From positions 85,631,942 to 85,695,941 of the forward strand of contig CM038044.1 of NCBI GenBank assembly GCA_021397845.1: DNA of 64,000 bases. Direction: 5' to 3'. Positions 11,305-22,154 of the stretch are shown here, piece by piece. The notes under the pieces are model-generated. The model did not search any database. It worked only from the letters and a program-made list of their open reading frames with translations, and was not told the origin of the DNA. Origin of the DNA: Areca catechu. Lineage: Eukaryota > Streptophyta > Magnoliopsida > Arecales > Arecaceae. A program made the translations under genes and the position numbers. The first letter of the stretch is position 1, and each line of letters starts with the position of its first letter.

Positions 11305-12446
11305 TTATCTACATTTAAACAAAGAACAAAAACATAAGCAAACAACCATGAAATGACAACGCATAATTAAATTAGGACTTTAATTTAATTATGTCTCCCA
11401 CTATTTTATCGAGCATCATAACCCTCTATACGATGATCGAGAAAACCTTAATTGGTCTTTCTTAGTGGGGTTGAGATCCCAATCCCTTATAAAAGACCTT
11501 GTGTGTACACAACAAATCTTATATAAGTTCATAGGTAGGAAAACTCTTTCCAATTGTAACCCGTACAATTCTCAACTTATCTCGGCCTCTAAAATATTAA
11601 TAGCCTTGTGTATACACAACAAACTATAATATTTTAGTTAAGTAAGACCCTTCATAGCCATATAGTCATGACTTTAATAGTAATACCCTTGTGTGTACAC
11701 AACAAAATATTACTTTAAATCATGCCATAAACAAATAATTGTATTAGGCCAAAAATTGTGTTAGTCACCATATTAGGTCTTGTGTGTACACAACAAACCT
11801 AGTATAGATCGTAACACAATAATGACCTATCATGAAGGAAGGCCAATAATAGTATTTTAACACCAAGCATGTTAGTCAAGAATTAAATCAATCAGATCGG
11901 CCAGGCTAGTGGAAGAGATGTGGGGGTCCCCCCGTTGCTTTCCTAGACACCAATTTAAAATTGGCCAGGTCAGTCAACGGAACCAATTAAAAACCACGAT
12001 TCCCTTTACCTTCCCAGAACCACCTTTCTAGACACCGAAATGACTAATTATCCATCATGACTAATAATGCTTATCAGTTAACTATACTACCACTTAATAT
12101 AATTTTAAGAGGGGTTCATGCAATGCCAGCACATTCAATTAAAAGCTATCACATATATTAATACATGCTTTAAACTAAGAAAATATGTGAAATGTGTGCC
12201 ATCATACTAGGACAACCATTTACCACATAATGGATACACCATTATGCCAGGGCAACCTTATTTCAGTATGATGGCTCCAGGGCTAATCATATCTCTAAGA
12301 CAATTAGGGTTTCAGTGGAAAACCCTAACTGGTGGCAATCATCAAACTCATGTTCAATCAAAGACATGCTTTGTGCATCAATATAAAAACTTTAACATGA
12401 TACTACATCATGAATTGAACTGCATAAGTTTTAATCCTAATAAGGA
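11305..12446 (-). other. Element B 5' leader between primer site and gag
   Basis: About 1.14 kb of AT-rich sequence with no long frame separates the primer site from the gag ATG. The gag-proximal half (11362-11820) is dominated by inverted repeats, listed separately. The distal half (11830-12446) shows only short degenerate repeats of 'ccaggc/ccaggtcagt' and ATG-poor sequence. Leaders of this length are common in such elements and usually hold packaging and translation signals. Confidence 0.75.
11362..11820 (-). other. Array of hairpins with shared palindromic loops in the B leader
   Basis: Four hairpins carry the same loop core, ttgtg(t/a)-tacacaa, flanked by cc and caaa, at about 11499, 11606, 11689 and 11780. 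Their arms differ in sequence but pair: 11486-11496 with 11517-11527 (10 of 11); 11589-11603 with 11624-11637 (14 pairs, one bulge); 11667-11685 with 11708-11724 (17 pairs, two bulges); 11755-11763 with 11812-11820 (9 pairs) plus an inner arm 11771-11778 with 11797-11804. Nearer gag lie a perfect 13-bp stem (11362-11374/11381-11393) and a longer one closed by cccacta/tagtggg (11397-11403/11463-11469). Position suggests an RNA signal for packaging or dimerisation; that role is inference. Confidence 0.7.
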
Positions 12447-12459
12447 GGCTCTGATACCA
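12447..12459 (-). other. Element B primer-binding site (initiator tRNA-Met)
   Basis: On the minus strand the site reads TGGTATCAGAGCC, complementary to the 3' end of plant initiator tRNA-Met, one base from the 5' LTR (12461-14874). It fixes the direction of the element as leftward. Confidence 0.92.
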
Positions 12460-12460
12460 C

Positions 12461-14874
12461 TGTTGGATTCGGGAACCAGTGCGGAAGCGTGGATTTCAAA
12501 ATTTTATGAAATCAGGTCCGAACCCTAATCCCAAAATCTCCTTATTAGAAATTAAAACTGTAACTACATGCATGTCCAAATTTAAACATAGTTTAGATAC
12601 TAACCTCAGATCGCTATATCCAGTCTGATGTAGAAATAAACTCCAAATTGAGTAACCTTTTGAACACACCAGGCGTCCACTTGTCCGCCCTCCGATGGTG
12701 ATCCACACGGGCAGATGATCAAGACACTGACTCCTTAATTGGGTTCCTTCCAATCAAGCTCTACCCTAAGAACTTGATATATGGGCTATTGGCTAGGACT
12801 CCTCTAGCCAAACTGGGACTAAACCTTCTCTCTTACCCTTCTCCTCGTCTTCTAGCAACTTTGGCCCCTTAAGACACTCTTGTCTTAAGAATAAGCCCTT
12901 GTCCTAAAATGGGACAAGGCTTGTCTTGGAGGGAGAAGAAAATTAAGACAAGATTGTCTTAATATAAGAAAGAAAGGAGAGGCGCCTTCTTCCTTTACCG
13001 TCGGAGAGTTTCTCTCTGACTCTCCTTCTGTTCTGAGATTCGACAGAGCCTAGGCTCTGTAAAGGAATCAAAGAGGAAAGAGAGGAGGGGGAAACAATCT
13101 TCTGGAGAGGGAGAAAGAAAAAGAAGCAAGGCTTCGCCGTAGAAAATCTGGAATTAATTTTTACGGTGAAGCCTTCTTCTTAAATAGGCGACAGAGAGGT
13201 GCCTTCTCATCTGAAATCATCCTCTCACGTCCCTCTCTCCCTTCTCACGTCCTTTTCCTTTATCTCACGGCCCTTGGGATTAATCTCACGGCCTTTGGGA
13301 TGGGAAGACGCAAGGAAGAATCGTGAAAAACACAGAAGGGCGCGCGCAGAAAGAAGAGTCGCGCCCCTTCGGTGTTTTTTCTTTCTTTTTCACGATAATT
13401 CCAATTTTTTGAAGAGTCCACGCCTAGGTGGACTCTCTTCCACGCCCTTTCAAAAAAAATGCCGACCCTTTTCTTTCTTTTCATGCAAAGACGCGACTTG
13501 GAGAGAGTCCACGCGCGCGTGGACTCTTCTCCTTGCGCGCGCGCATGGGAAGAGAGGGGGAGGGGCTTAGGCGATGTGGGAAAAGGGTTTAGCCTCTTAG
13601 GTTAGCCCAATTGCTAGCCTACAGTTAGCCCAATATTTTGAATCTTCAATTAGATTCAAACCGGAATGAATTTGGATCTAAAAAAGACCAAATCGGAACC
13701 CTAACTCGAATCCGATTCAAGTAGAAGCCATGGTTTGCAACACATGCTAGTGTGTTCATCTGCAAACGAGATTTAATTCCAAATTAAATCCTTGATTATC
13801 TGTCCTAAGTGTGTGACCCATTGGGTTCCATACCTAGCCAGCAGTGGGTCCGAGTGCAAGTTGACCTAATTTGATCAGAACTCATTCTAATCGATTTAGG
13901 TCAAATCGAGCTAACTCGAGTTAGTCAATTAGGACTCCTCCTAATTAGTGATCCAATTAAAACATTTAATTTGATCAACCCACAAGACAAGATTGACGTC
14001 TAGCAACGTATCATGTCTACCCGGAAGATATTGAAATTCTGGTGAAATTCCAAAACTACCCTTCAGTGGAAAGTTCCTGTATAATTCGATCCTTCAATCA
14101 TCTTGCATCCCGAGTATAACTATGGATATGGAAACATGTCAAAACCAGCTTATACTCATTCCCAGCTCAGTCATACATTAATGATTCAATTAATTCGATA
14201 TTAGAAATCATTTCTAATATCTGTACTTTGATCAAAGATTTCCTGAATCATCATCTGACCTAATTTGGCTGGATGCAATCTCCTCTTACTAGGAGTGATC
14301 AATTCCTTGTTGACCTACTCATTTCCTTCATATACAATTCACCACACCCAGCATCAACCTTGTGCATGACCCAGTGTCATGAATGAGATTGAACCAAAGC
14401 ATGGGTTCATGTACATAAGGTTTTATAGCAGTCTCAGGTCATAGGACTACTTGTACAACTCCCACTATGAGAAACATCTATTGACATGCAGCTAAGGCTC
14501 CATTAGATGTTCTCAAACTGGATCTCTTCAGTGAACTCATTCGCTAATGAGCATCCACATCCTTGTATTAGTGTCTCACACAAGTGACTGTGAGAGCAGT
14601 CACCCTTTTCAGCATACATAGGATGTGCCAGTCTAACCGGAAACCCTGATCCCCAACTCAGGGTTCCTATGACTAGGAATATTCTAGATTAGGGTTTTAA
14701 GGCCTTAGATCTCACTGGTATGATCTCATCATAGCCCTACAACCATAGCCCTAATCTATGGGGTTCATCATATAATGACACAGCGAATGATGAAAAATTA
14801 TTGCCTTTATTAACTTGTCAATTTACAATGGTCTGGGAGATACAAATATTGGCTTATAGGGCATAATCCTTTCA
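12461..14874 (-). repeat. Element B 5' LTR (right copy)
   Basis: This is the transcriptionally upstream LTR, TG at 12461 to CA at 14874, followed by the target duplication aggag at 14875-14879. A TATA-like ctatttaaga (minus strand) lies at 13187-13178, upstream of a region encoding no protein. It differs from the left LTR by scattered substitutions, many of them C/T or G/A transitions, and single-base indels. Confidence 0.95.
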
Positions 14875-14879
14875 AGGAG

Positions 14880-15889
14880 AAGACAGTAAAACCCTCCTTC
14901 ACATTAACACTTATATAGCTAAAACCTTACAGAGGATGGGTTATTTGCTATCTGAGAGAACTTGGAAGAAGAAATCTGAAGCACCAGTCACTGAAGAACC
15001 AAAAGAAGTACAACAACAAGCTGAGATGGAAACTGGTGAAGGCACATCAATTCCAATCCCTGAACCTCAGCCACAGTAAGGTTCACCAATTCAGACAAAT
15101 TTTGATGCCTTCATACCAGACTTTACTCCCATTGCTCCTCCTACTCCTAATACTCCAATACCGGAACCTGCTCCTGCTACTGTTCCAGAACCTGCACCTA
15201 CTACTGCTCCAGAACCTTCTACTATTCATCATGTTGATATTACAAAGCACTTAACAAATTTGCAAAAGGTTTGTTAAATTCTTTTGGATCCATGATTAAT
15301 GATCTGAATGCTAAAGTGGATCAAAGTCTTGATGAGTTTAGGGAGGAATTTAATTCAGTAAAAAAGGGTGTGGGAGACATGGAGAAAAGATTAAGAAGGG
15401 AGGATAACTACACAAAAGACTTGGAAATTCTCAGAGGTGAACTAGGAAGGCTAAGAGGATCAGTTGAAGCCTTTGAAAATGTCCAGGCCTCTGAAATTCT
15501 TTCAATGCAAAAGGAAGTTGCAGAAGTAAGAGTCTCAATAGAAAAATTGGCTGCTTCCAAGAATACAAAGAATATTGAAGCTGAGTTGAAAACCATTAAC
15601 AGTTTTTTGTGGAAGCTGATGACTAAAGTTGAAGACCTTCAAGCTGCTCAGAGTATACCTCCTCAGCACCACTGGATCCTACTCTTGTTTCCTCTAGACC
15701 TAGGCCTCAACCCTCATCTTTTGCTGGTCAGTCTGTTCATCCCAGACAACTAGCTCCTCATTTTAGGCCACAGAGATCCTATACTACACCACCTTATGTC
15801 ATAGATCCTAACCCAATTGCATCTATGCCTCCGGGCATCCAAATTCCGGGTCAACCTCCAAACCCTAGAGTAGACATAGACAGTGACTA
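14880..15889 (+). pseudogene. Element A: extra 3' ORF, second half (Pro-rich and coiled coil)
   Basis: The frame interrupted at 4983 resumes as EDSKTLLHINTYIAKTLQRM. A stop at about 15078 is followed by a proline-rich stretch with PEPAP repeats (about 15125-15225). Next comes a clear coiled coil at 15271-15650, with heptad-like Leu/Val spacing in LRRE...LEILRGELGRLRGSVEAFENV and SVEKLAA-type segments. A frameshift near 15655 then leads into a Pro/Gln/Arg-rich tail ending at the stop about 15889. Domain order (globular domain, Pro-rich linker, coiled coil) is typical of the additional ORF in SIRE-like elements. No signal peptide or membrane segment is evident, so an envelope role is not supported. 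Confidence 0.6.
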
Positions 15890-16755
15890 GATGTATTCTC
15901 TTTCAAATGAAATGAAAGTTTCCACTTTGTATTGAACATCTTTGAAATGAAATGAAAGTATGAATTTTGTCTATCAATTACTCTTGTGCTTATGTCCTTG
16001 ATACAACTGATACATTTTAATTAGAATATCAAGATGAATGTAAGAAAGTGAAATTATCTCAAACAAATTTTAAATACTTTCTCATTCTATTTTAAAATCT
16101 GAGCTTCACTCTAACATCACCTTTTGATTGATTGACAAAAAGGAGGAGAAATTTATGAAGATATTGCATGAAAAAGATAAGATGTGTTTATGTTTGTATT
16201 TTTGCTCTGATACATAAAGCTTGAAAAGGATAAAACCTATTCACTAATACTCTGATACATGCCATGAAACACAATATGCCTTCTAATAAGCTCTGATACA
16301 CAATGTTTGATACACAATGTCTCAAATATTTTTGCTCTGACATATAATAAGCTTTGATATACAACATAATATGCCTTCTAATAAGCTTTGATATACAATA
16401 TTTTAAGATATTTCAAGCTCTGATACACAATAATTTAAGTGTTTCAAGCCCTGATATAATGTTCTGATACATAAAGCTCTGATACATAATGTTTTAAGCT
16501 CTGATATTTAAAAGCTCTGGTACTTAAAGTTCTCTTAGAAACTTTTGAGCTTTGAACTTGCATGAAAAGTGTGTTAAAACATGGAGTATCTTATTAAGGG
16601 GGAGATTACCTCTCTATGCCCTAATTCTCCTTCCATGGTTTGACACTAATTAAAGTCAATTCTTTTTACTTGTTCATACATTCTTGCAAATATAGTTATA
16701 CAAGTAATTGTAGAGTTTTATCTTAAGTTTTTCATGCCCAATGTTTTGTCATCAT
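15890..16755 (+). other. Element A 3' UTR with a tRNA-like repeat array
   Basis: This is AT-rich non-coding sequence after the extra ORF. From 16204 to about 16525 it holds some 13 degenerate copies of gctctgatacayaa at irregular 12-45 bp spacing (for example 16204, 16290, 16417, 16475, 16498). The core gctctgata is identical to part of the plant initiator tRNA-Met 3' end, hence complementary to the primer sites used by elements in this window. No coding potential is seen. The tract ends at the purine run before the LTR. Confidence 0.65.
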
Positions 16756-16890
16756 CAAAAAGGGGGAGATTGTTGACCCCATAAGTGATTTTGATGATAA
16801 TCAAACATTGGAGCATGTACATTTATTTCTAACAACTCTTCAAGTAGTTTACAAGTTTTTGTAGGATGATTTAATTGTTCAAACTTCAAC
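16756..16890 (+). repeat. Element A polypurine tract and truncated 3' LTR
   Basis: The tract aaaaagggggagat (about 16757-16770) is followed at 16771 by the LTR start tgttgaccccataagtg, a typical SIRE LTR beginning. Only about 120 bp of LTR remain. At 16890-16891 the sequence passes straight into the tandem array (tctgggagcgctgagc), so the rest of the LTR is lost or displaced outside the window. Confidence 0.8.
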
Positions 16891-17381
16891 TCTGGGAGCG
16901 CTGAGCTTCTCGATTTGCACAATTGCGAGTCATGCAGTAGACGGCACCTTGGTGCTGCCTCCGGGCTATGAGCGAGGCTGGGGGCACCAAGCTTCTCGAT
17001 TCGCCAAGCTGTGAGTCATGCAGTAGACAGCATCTTTGTGCCACCTCCAGGCTATGAACAAGGCCATGAGGCTATGGAGCACCGAGCTTATTGGTGTACC
17101 AAGCTATGAGTCACGCAGTAGACGGCATCAAGCTGCCATCTCCGGGCTATGAGCAATACTGGGGGTGCCGAGCTTTTTAATATGCCAAGCTGTGAGTCAT
17201 GAAATAAACTGGTGCCACCTCTGGGCCGCGAGTGAGGCCATGAGGCTATAAGGCACCAAGCCTATTGGTGTGCCAAGTTATGAGTCATGCGGTAGATGGC
17301 ATCTCGCTACCATCTTCGAGCTGTGAGGTGGCTGGGTGTGTTGAGCTTCTTGATTTGCCAAGCTATGAGTCACGGGGTAGA
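16891..17381. repeat. Dimeric ~180-bp tandem array, left block
   Basis: Two related monomers alternate. Type B (~86 bp) contains gagcttctcgatttgccaag, and type A (~94 bp) contains gagcttattggtgtgccaag; both share gtcacgcggtagacggca and end in gggctatgagcgagg. The block holds about 2.5 dimers. It is the same array as 25303-27053, separated by element C: gtaga at 17377-17381 is repeated at 25303-25307. Confidence 0.88.
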
Positions 17382-18920
17382 TGGTGAGGACACCAGGATC
17401 ATACACAGATCCCTGGATCCCATAAGGTTTACTGATTAGGGTTTTAGTCGTGTCACAATTTTGTAATCAATTAAGATTGAGTCATGTAATAAGTTGAGCC
17501 TAATTATTTGTCTCAACCCAGTCCAGTATCGAGTCCTGTATTTCAATATAAGTCCAGTATGAGTCTAATTTTTGTACAAGAGAGATGGTTACCCTATTTT
17601 GGAGTTCCACCATGCCTTATCCAGGAGTCAGAGGCCACTACATCAGCTTATTAGATTTTGCGAGACACCCCAGGATTCAAGATGCCTTTCCAGATACCCT
17701 GATTCCTTCCAAACATTTTTTGGATGCCTAGAATCCCTCCAGATGCCAGAGTATATTCCCAGACCAGGTCATAACATGATCCCAAAGACTTACTTATACC
17801 CCAGCCCAAGTGAATGCAAGGCCCAGGTCCATGAAGAACCAAGATTCCAGGTATATTCCAATCCAGAACCAAGATACCTGGAATATTCCTGCTCCAGGCA
17901 TCCCAGGCCTCCAGGGTCCAAAGCCCATGTGCTCAACCCATCCTTGGCCGCCCCTTGCTACCCCCCATAAAGCTCAATGCATCCAAAGTGTTGACCTGGT
18001 CCAAGCTAAGGAGGAGGAATTCAAATGGATGAATGAAACCTAATTCTTATTCTATTCAACTAGTATACTCTTAGTTCTAGGTTTATTTTGTAGCTTTCTC
18101 CTGCTTAAATTATACAAACCTCTTCTAACTAAAAAAAGACTTGTAATCCCTTTAGGAGAGGGCATGGAGCTCTATAAATACCCCATCCCTCCTCCTCTTG
18201 TAATCAATCAACTCTTATGAATTAAACTTTGCTGAATTGTTTTTAAGACCGGTGTTCTTGTGTTATTGGGTTCTAGTTTTTGTTCTCTTGTTTTGGCCGA
18301 CCTCTATCATTGCAATCCTCCATGCCCCAAGCAGCAAATCATACCTCTAAGCATCAGCCATGTCCAAAAGAGAAGCCTTGAAGATACCTAAATCAAGAGT
18401 TCTTCCTGCTTCCTTGCCGCTAGCCCTTTGCCCTAATCACTTTCCTTCCTTATTTCATCTTGTTATTTTTTCTTTAATAACCTGATTCATGCCTAACCTT
18501 GATATTTTTCAAATCCTCGAGGTGTTTTCCCTCCCCATAGGAGGCTTTCTTTGCCATCAAACTGGATGCAGATCACCTTCAGATTCAGGAACCAAAGGCT
18601 TGTTCTTCCAGGCGCCATCCCAAGGCTGAGAGATCTCTTCATCGAAGAACTATAATCGCTACCTGGTAAAAGCCTTTTCCCTCTTGAGTTCTGATTTGAT
18701 GACAGGTACACTATCATAAACTGGGAGTTTCTTAACTCTCGAGTCCTGGCTATTTATTATTCTACATGAGTTTTTGTGGGTATGATAGTTTCTGGCATTA
18801 CTAGTCTTTCTGCTGATCTTTATTTATTTTCGGGTTTTTAGCCACTGAATTAATGTCTAAAAAAATACAAAAAAAAATTAGTTTACTATTTTGCATCAGT
18901 CCTAGGTTCATCCTGCATCA
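17382..18920 (+). repeat. Element C 5' LTR
   Basis: This is 1539 bp, TG to CA, matching the 3' LTR outside the solo-LTR insertion. It contains the TATA box tctataaata at 18171-18180, oriented rightward, with the same box in the 3' LTR at 22921-22930. Its last bases, tgcatca, were duplicated by the MITE that lands immediately after it. Confidence 0.9.
18171..18180 (+). promoter_or_regulatory. TATA box in the 5' LTR of element C
   Basis: The sequence gctctataaatacccc is a strong plant TATA context. It is conserved at the same place in the 3' LTR, which supports a real U3 promoter and a rightward transcript. Confidence 0.7.
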
Positions 18921-18921
18921 G

Positions 18922-19176
18922 TAGGGCTAGAAATGGGCCGGCCCAAAAACCCATTGTCTGGAACTGGACTGGGCTAGATCAATAAACTTCGGGCCAGCCT
19001 TAAATTTGTTCATACTTCAGACTAAATTTTAAGTATATTGGACTAGTCTTAGGGCTGTAAAATAGAGTCCATTTAATTTTTGGACCAAAGGGATGCCCGG
19101 ATTCGGTCCAAACATTTTTAAAACATAATCTTTGGGCCGGCCCAATGGGCTTTGGGCTGGCCCATTTCTAGCCCTA
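18922..19176. mobile_element. hAT-type MITE at the LTR/primer-site junction of element C
   Basis: This is a 255-bp element with terminal inverted repeats: tagggctagaaatgggcc at the left and its complement at the right, near-perfect over about 25 bp. It is flanked by the perfect 8-bp duplication tgcatcag (18914-18921 and 19177-19184). An 8-bp duplication, short TIRs and no coding capacity indicate a hAT-derived miniature element. The interior is rich in ggcccaa/ttgggcc motifs and can fold back. Confidence 0.92.
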
Positions 19177-19186
19177 TGCATCAGTT

Positions 19187-19197
19187 TGGTATCAGAG
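19187..19197 (+). other. Element C primer-binding site (initiator tRNA-Met)
   Basis: TGGTATCAGAG follows gtt after the MITE's right duplication. Before the MITE arrived it lay three bases from the LTR end, as expected. Confidence 0.88.
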
Positions 19198-20272
19198 AGG
19201 GTTTAGGATAGCCTTCATCTGCATCAGAGTCATAAAACCCTAATTCCTGAATTTTCTGCATCCTGTCCACTGCAATAGGTGTCTGTTTTTCATCTGATTT
19301 TGACCACCTAGGAATTTTATTTTTTTGTAAAAACTTCATGAAGTGTTCTCTGTCTTGTCCTATGTTTTATCATAATTTTTAATTAATTTTATAGAAAACC
19401 TAATTCACTAAAATTTAGCATATTAAAACCCTAACTGAAAACCAGAGACTTTTGTATCAATCTGAAAACCCTAGGATTTGCATTATCATCTGATTTTTGT
19501 TTTGCATCAAATTTAGTAGAGTTCATAATCACCATCCATCCTCTATCCTATAATTTTTCTGGTTTTTTTCTACATAGATAACTTTGTCAAATCCTGTATT
19601 TTCTGAAATCCTAATTTCCTAAATTTCTGCACTTACTTGACCAAACCTAACCAACTTCTACACACCCCAATCCCAAGCCCAATTTGATTGCTAACCTAAT
19701 CAACTTAAACCTAAATTGCCACATCATAAAATACACAAAAATATTTTATGTTTTCTGATTGTTTTAGTTTGCATTAGGACTCATTGTATGTGCATCATTT
19801 GATTAACTTAATCTTAAGGGTACTTTCTCTATCTCAGATCAGGGCAGGAGGTCATAACATGTCCTAGGCCCAAAACAATTTCCTTGCCTCTCACCCAAGC
19901 CTAATTAAAATTAATTAGACCTAATTTGCCCTAGAGGGCTAGGTGACACCAACAAGTTGGGTCCGAGTCGTGTGGGCCAACTAGTGCATTTAATCCTGTG
20001 GCTATTACTGAAATCTAGTGTCTAAGGCTGAGAGTCCAGAGTCAAATGACCTAAGTGGTGTTGTGGTTTTTAATTGGGTCCTTGTAAAAGTAGGGGGGCC
20101 TCCCACACTCCCACCCTCTACCTAGCCAGAGGAAGGATTAGCTGCTGGGTTAAGTGTAAGTTGAGCTGACCCTTCAGTTTTGGCTCTAGGTCTAGGACAC
20201 CCTAGATTATACTAACCTTTTTCTTTTGCATGCTTGGCTGCACCATCTCATTCCACTTTGATTCATTGTTGC
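19198..20272 (+). other. Element C 5' leader
   Basis: About 1.07 kb without a supportable gene. It is AT-rich, with many aaccctaa and cctaat motifs and short poly-T runs. I find no hairpin array like that of element B. It ends at the gag ATG. Confidence 0.6.
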
Positions 20273-21126
20273 ATGACTACTAGACTAGAAACCCAATATC
20301 GAAAGTCTATACGCCAACCCAGTCCAATCACGGAGTCCAATCTAGAAGCCCTCATAAAAGCCCTGAGTGAAAAGATGGACTTCAAATTTGATCAATCCAA
20401 TACCCAAATTAATACTAAGCTTGACCAACTGATCCAATCAAGTAATCAAGCAATCTATAGTTTTGACCAAGTAGGAGATTAGTTAGGAACCCTACGCAAG
20501 ACCCATAGAGTTGAACCCTTGCCTTATGAGCCCTAGGAACCCATAGTCCCTAGATATGAACCCAGTAGTAACCCACTATCCCTCAATCTACCTGAACCCT
20601 ATAGGATTAGTACCCCTAGCTATGAGCCTAGTATTGGTCCATTTTTTCTTAGTCAATCCTCTCTTACCACCCCACTGATTCAGAAAGCTGACATTGAAGA
20701 GGAAGTATATGAAGCTGACATGAGCTTAGTGGAGGAGTATGAGGAGGAAGAAGAGTTCCCCATAGAAGACTTGGAGTCAGTTGAATCAATAGATACCCAG
20801 GTAGAAGCCACCCTATAATTAGTTGACCCTGACCATACCCACATAAAAGTCGACCTAAAGTTAGATGACCCAGATCACACCCAAGCCATAATGGAAGAGC
20901 AAGGGAAACCAGATCCTATTATTAGAGCACCACCTAAGGAAACTTTAGAAGAGGACCCAATTGTAGGGCCAAGTCCTAAATTTCATGAGCTAGAAGAGTT
21001 TATTAAGGACTTGATCTCTTTAAACCCATACCCTCAGGATGAAGTCACTCCCTTGACTTCAATTGATCTCTTCCCTGAAATTAATGACCTATTCTTCCAT
21101 AATGCAGACCCTATAGGAATACCCTA
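20273..21126 (+). pseudogene. Element C: gag-like N-terminal ORF remnant
   Basis: The ATG at 20273 opens MTTRLETQYRKSIRQPSP, resembling chromovirus gag starts (MTTR-type). A predicted helix with ALSEKMDFKFDQSNTQINTK and IQSSNQ follows, then a stop at 20480. The frame then reads on through Pro/Glu-rich text: EEYEEEEEFPIEDLESVES and two imperfect copies of a VDPDHTH-type motif near 20820-20880, ending at 21126. No CCHC knuckle is visible, so the nucleocapsid part is missing or unrecognisable. The acidic middle section is unlike ordinary gag and I cannot assign it. Confidence 0.5.
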
Positions 21127-21559
21127 AACCCCTAAAGTAAACCTCATTAGTCTAGGACTAATCCCTGAAGCCCCTTCTAGTATTCTACTTTTTCTGATTA
21201 ACCTTGAACCATCTTCTTATTTCTTATCCTGCCAGACTAACCCTGAACCCACCTCTTATTTTCTATCCTTTCCTGAAACTTCTTCTATTTCTTTCACTAT
21301 TAGGTTGCATTTTATAAGAGTTTGCATGTTGCATTCGTTCATTGAGCATGTCATGTTTGCATTTTACTTCTGAAGAACCCTATGACACTTAGTAGGAGTA
21401 CATAGTAAATTCTCATATGCATGCCATGCTAGGATCAAACCTAAAGAGTCTATAATGTGTTAGGTTGACCCAAAGAGTCCAATAAATTTCCTTTGATAGA
21501 AAGTCTAGTCGAGTCTATTAGGTGTTAGTCTTAAGTCCAATAAATTTACAACCCTAATT

Positions 21560-22154
21560 CATCTGTCCACATATGCACTGACCTCTGCAAAGCATTTGCA
21601 TCAGGATATTAGTCAAAAGTTAAACAAAAATAATGAACTAAATAACAACTTAGCTAATTTCCGAAAGAGAAATAAAGAATTTTCTGCAGAGGATTATGTG
21701 ATTGTAAAGGAATTTTTTGCTCACAAAGCTGGCCCATTCAGACTAATAAAGAGTAGTGGACCCAATGCCTATGTGCATGAGATGCTACTTGATTTAGGTA
21801 TTAGCCCAACCTTCAACCTTTCAGACCTTTTGGAGCACAGGGAGACAGCAGTGATACCTAGCGAGCACCTTGAGCCAATTCCTTCCTTTATGAGTGAACC
21901 CACCCCATAATGTCCATATATAATTTGGCCAATAAGCGAGGAAAGGAGTGAGTGAACCATAGATGATCAAGCCATCAGCACTCAAGACGAAGGTTATCAA
22001 AGGTATTTGGTCATATGGCAAGGTTAGCAAGAATTTGAGGATTTGTGGAGCACTGGTGAGGATTTGCTGTGCGCCCGTGCCTCAACCCAGACCCTCCTTG
22101 AGAGCCAAATTGACCTTACTCGAAGGGGTCGAGTTCCTCCCACCCTGGGAGAAT
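21560..22154 (+). pseudogene. Element C: integrase C-terminus and chromodomain
   Basis: The frame around 21596-21910 reads LHQDISQKLNKNNELNNN, then DYVIV, AGPFRLIKSSGPNAYVHEM and LGISPTFNLSDLLEHRE. This is the C-terminal part of chromovirus integrase, with a short internal loss before AGPFRL. Farther on (about 21961-22150) a chromodomain-like segment reads GYQRYLVIWQG, a stop, then QEFEDLWSTGEDLL, matching the aromatic-cage and W-G/E-L pattern of chromodomains. It ends at the 3' LTR. The domain would steer integration toward modified chromatin; here it is carried without any integrase core. Confidence 0.75.

Larger units (their letters stand above)
4984..14874 (-). mobile_element. Element B: near-intact Ty1/copia retrotransposon (Angela/Tork-like)
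   Basis: The element is 9891 bp, transcribed leftward, with LTRs of 2416 and 2414 bp that begin tgttggattcgggaaccag and end cctttca on the plus strand. The 5-bp target duplication aggag is perfect (4979-4983 and 14875-14879). A primer site for initiator tRNA-Met lies next to the right LTR and a purine tract next to the left one. One long gag-pol frame fills the centre. I counted about two dozen differences between the LTRs, near 1%, so insertion is recent. It interrupts the extra ORF of element A. The lineage call rests on gag and RT style and LTR length; related Tork lineages are possible. Confidence 0.93.
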
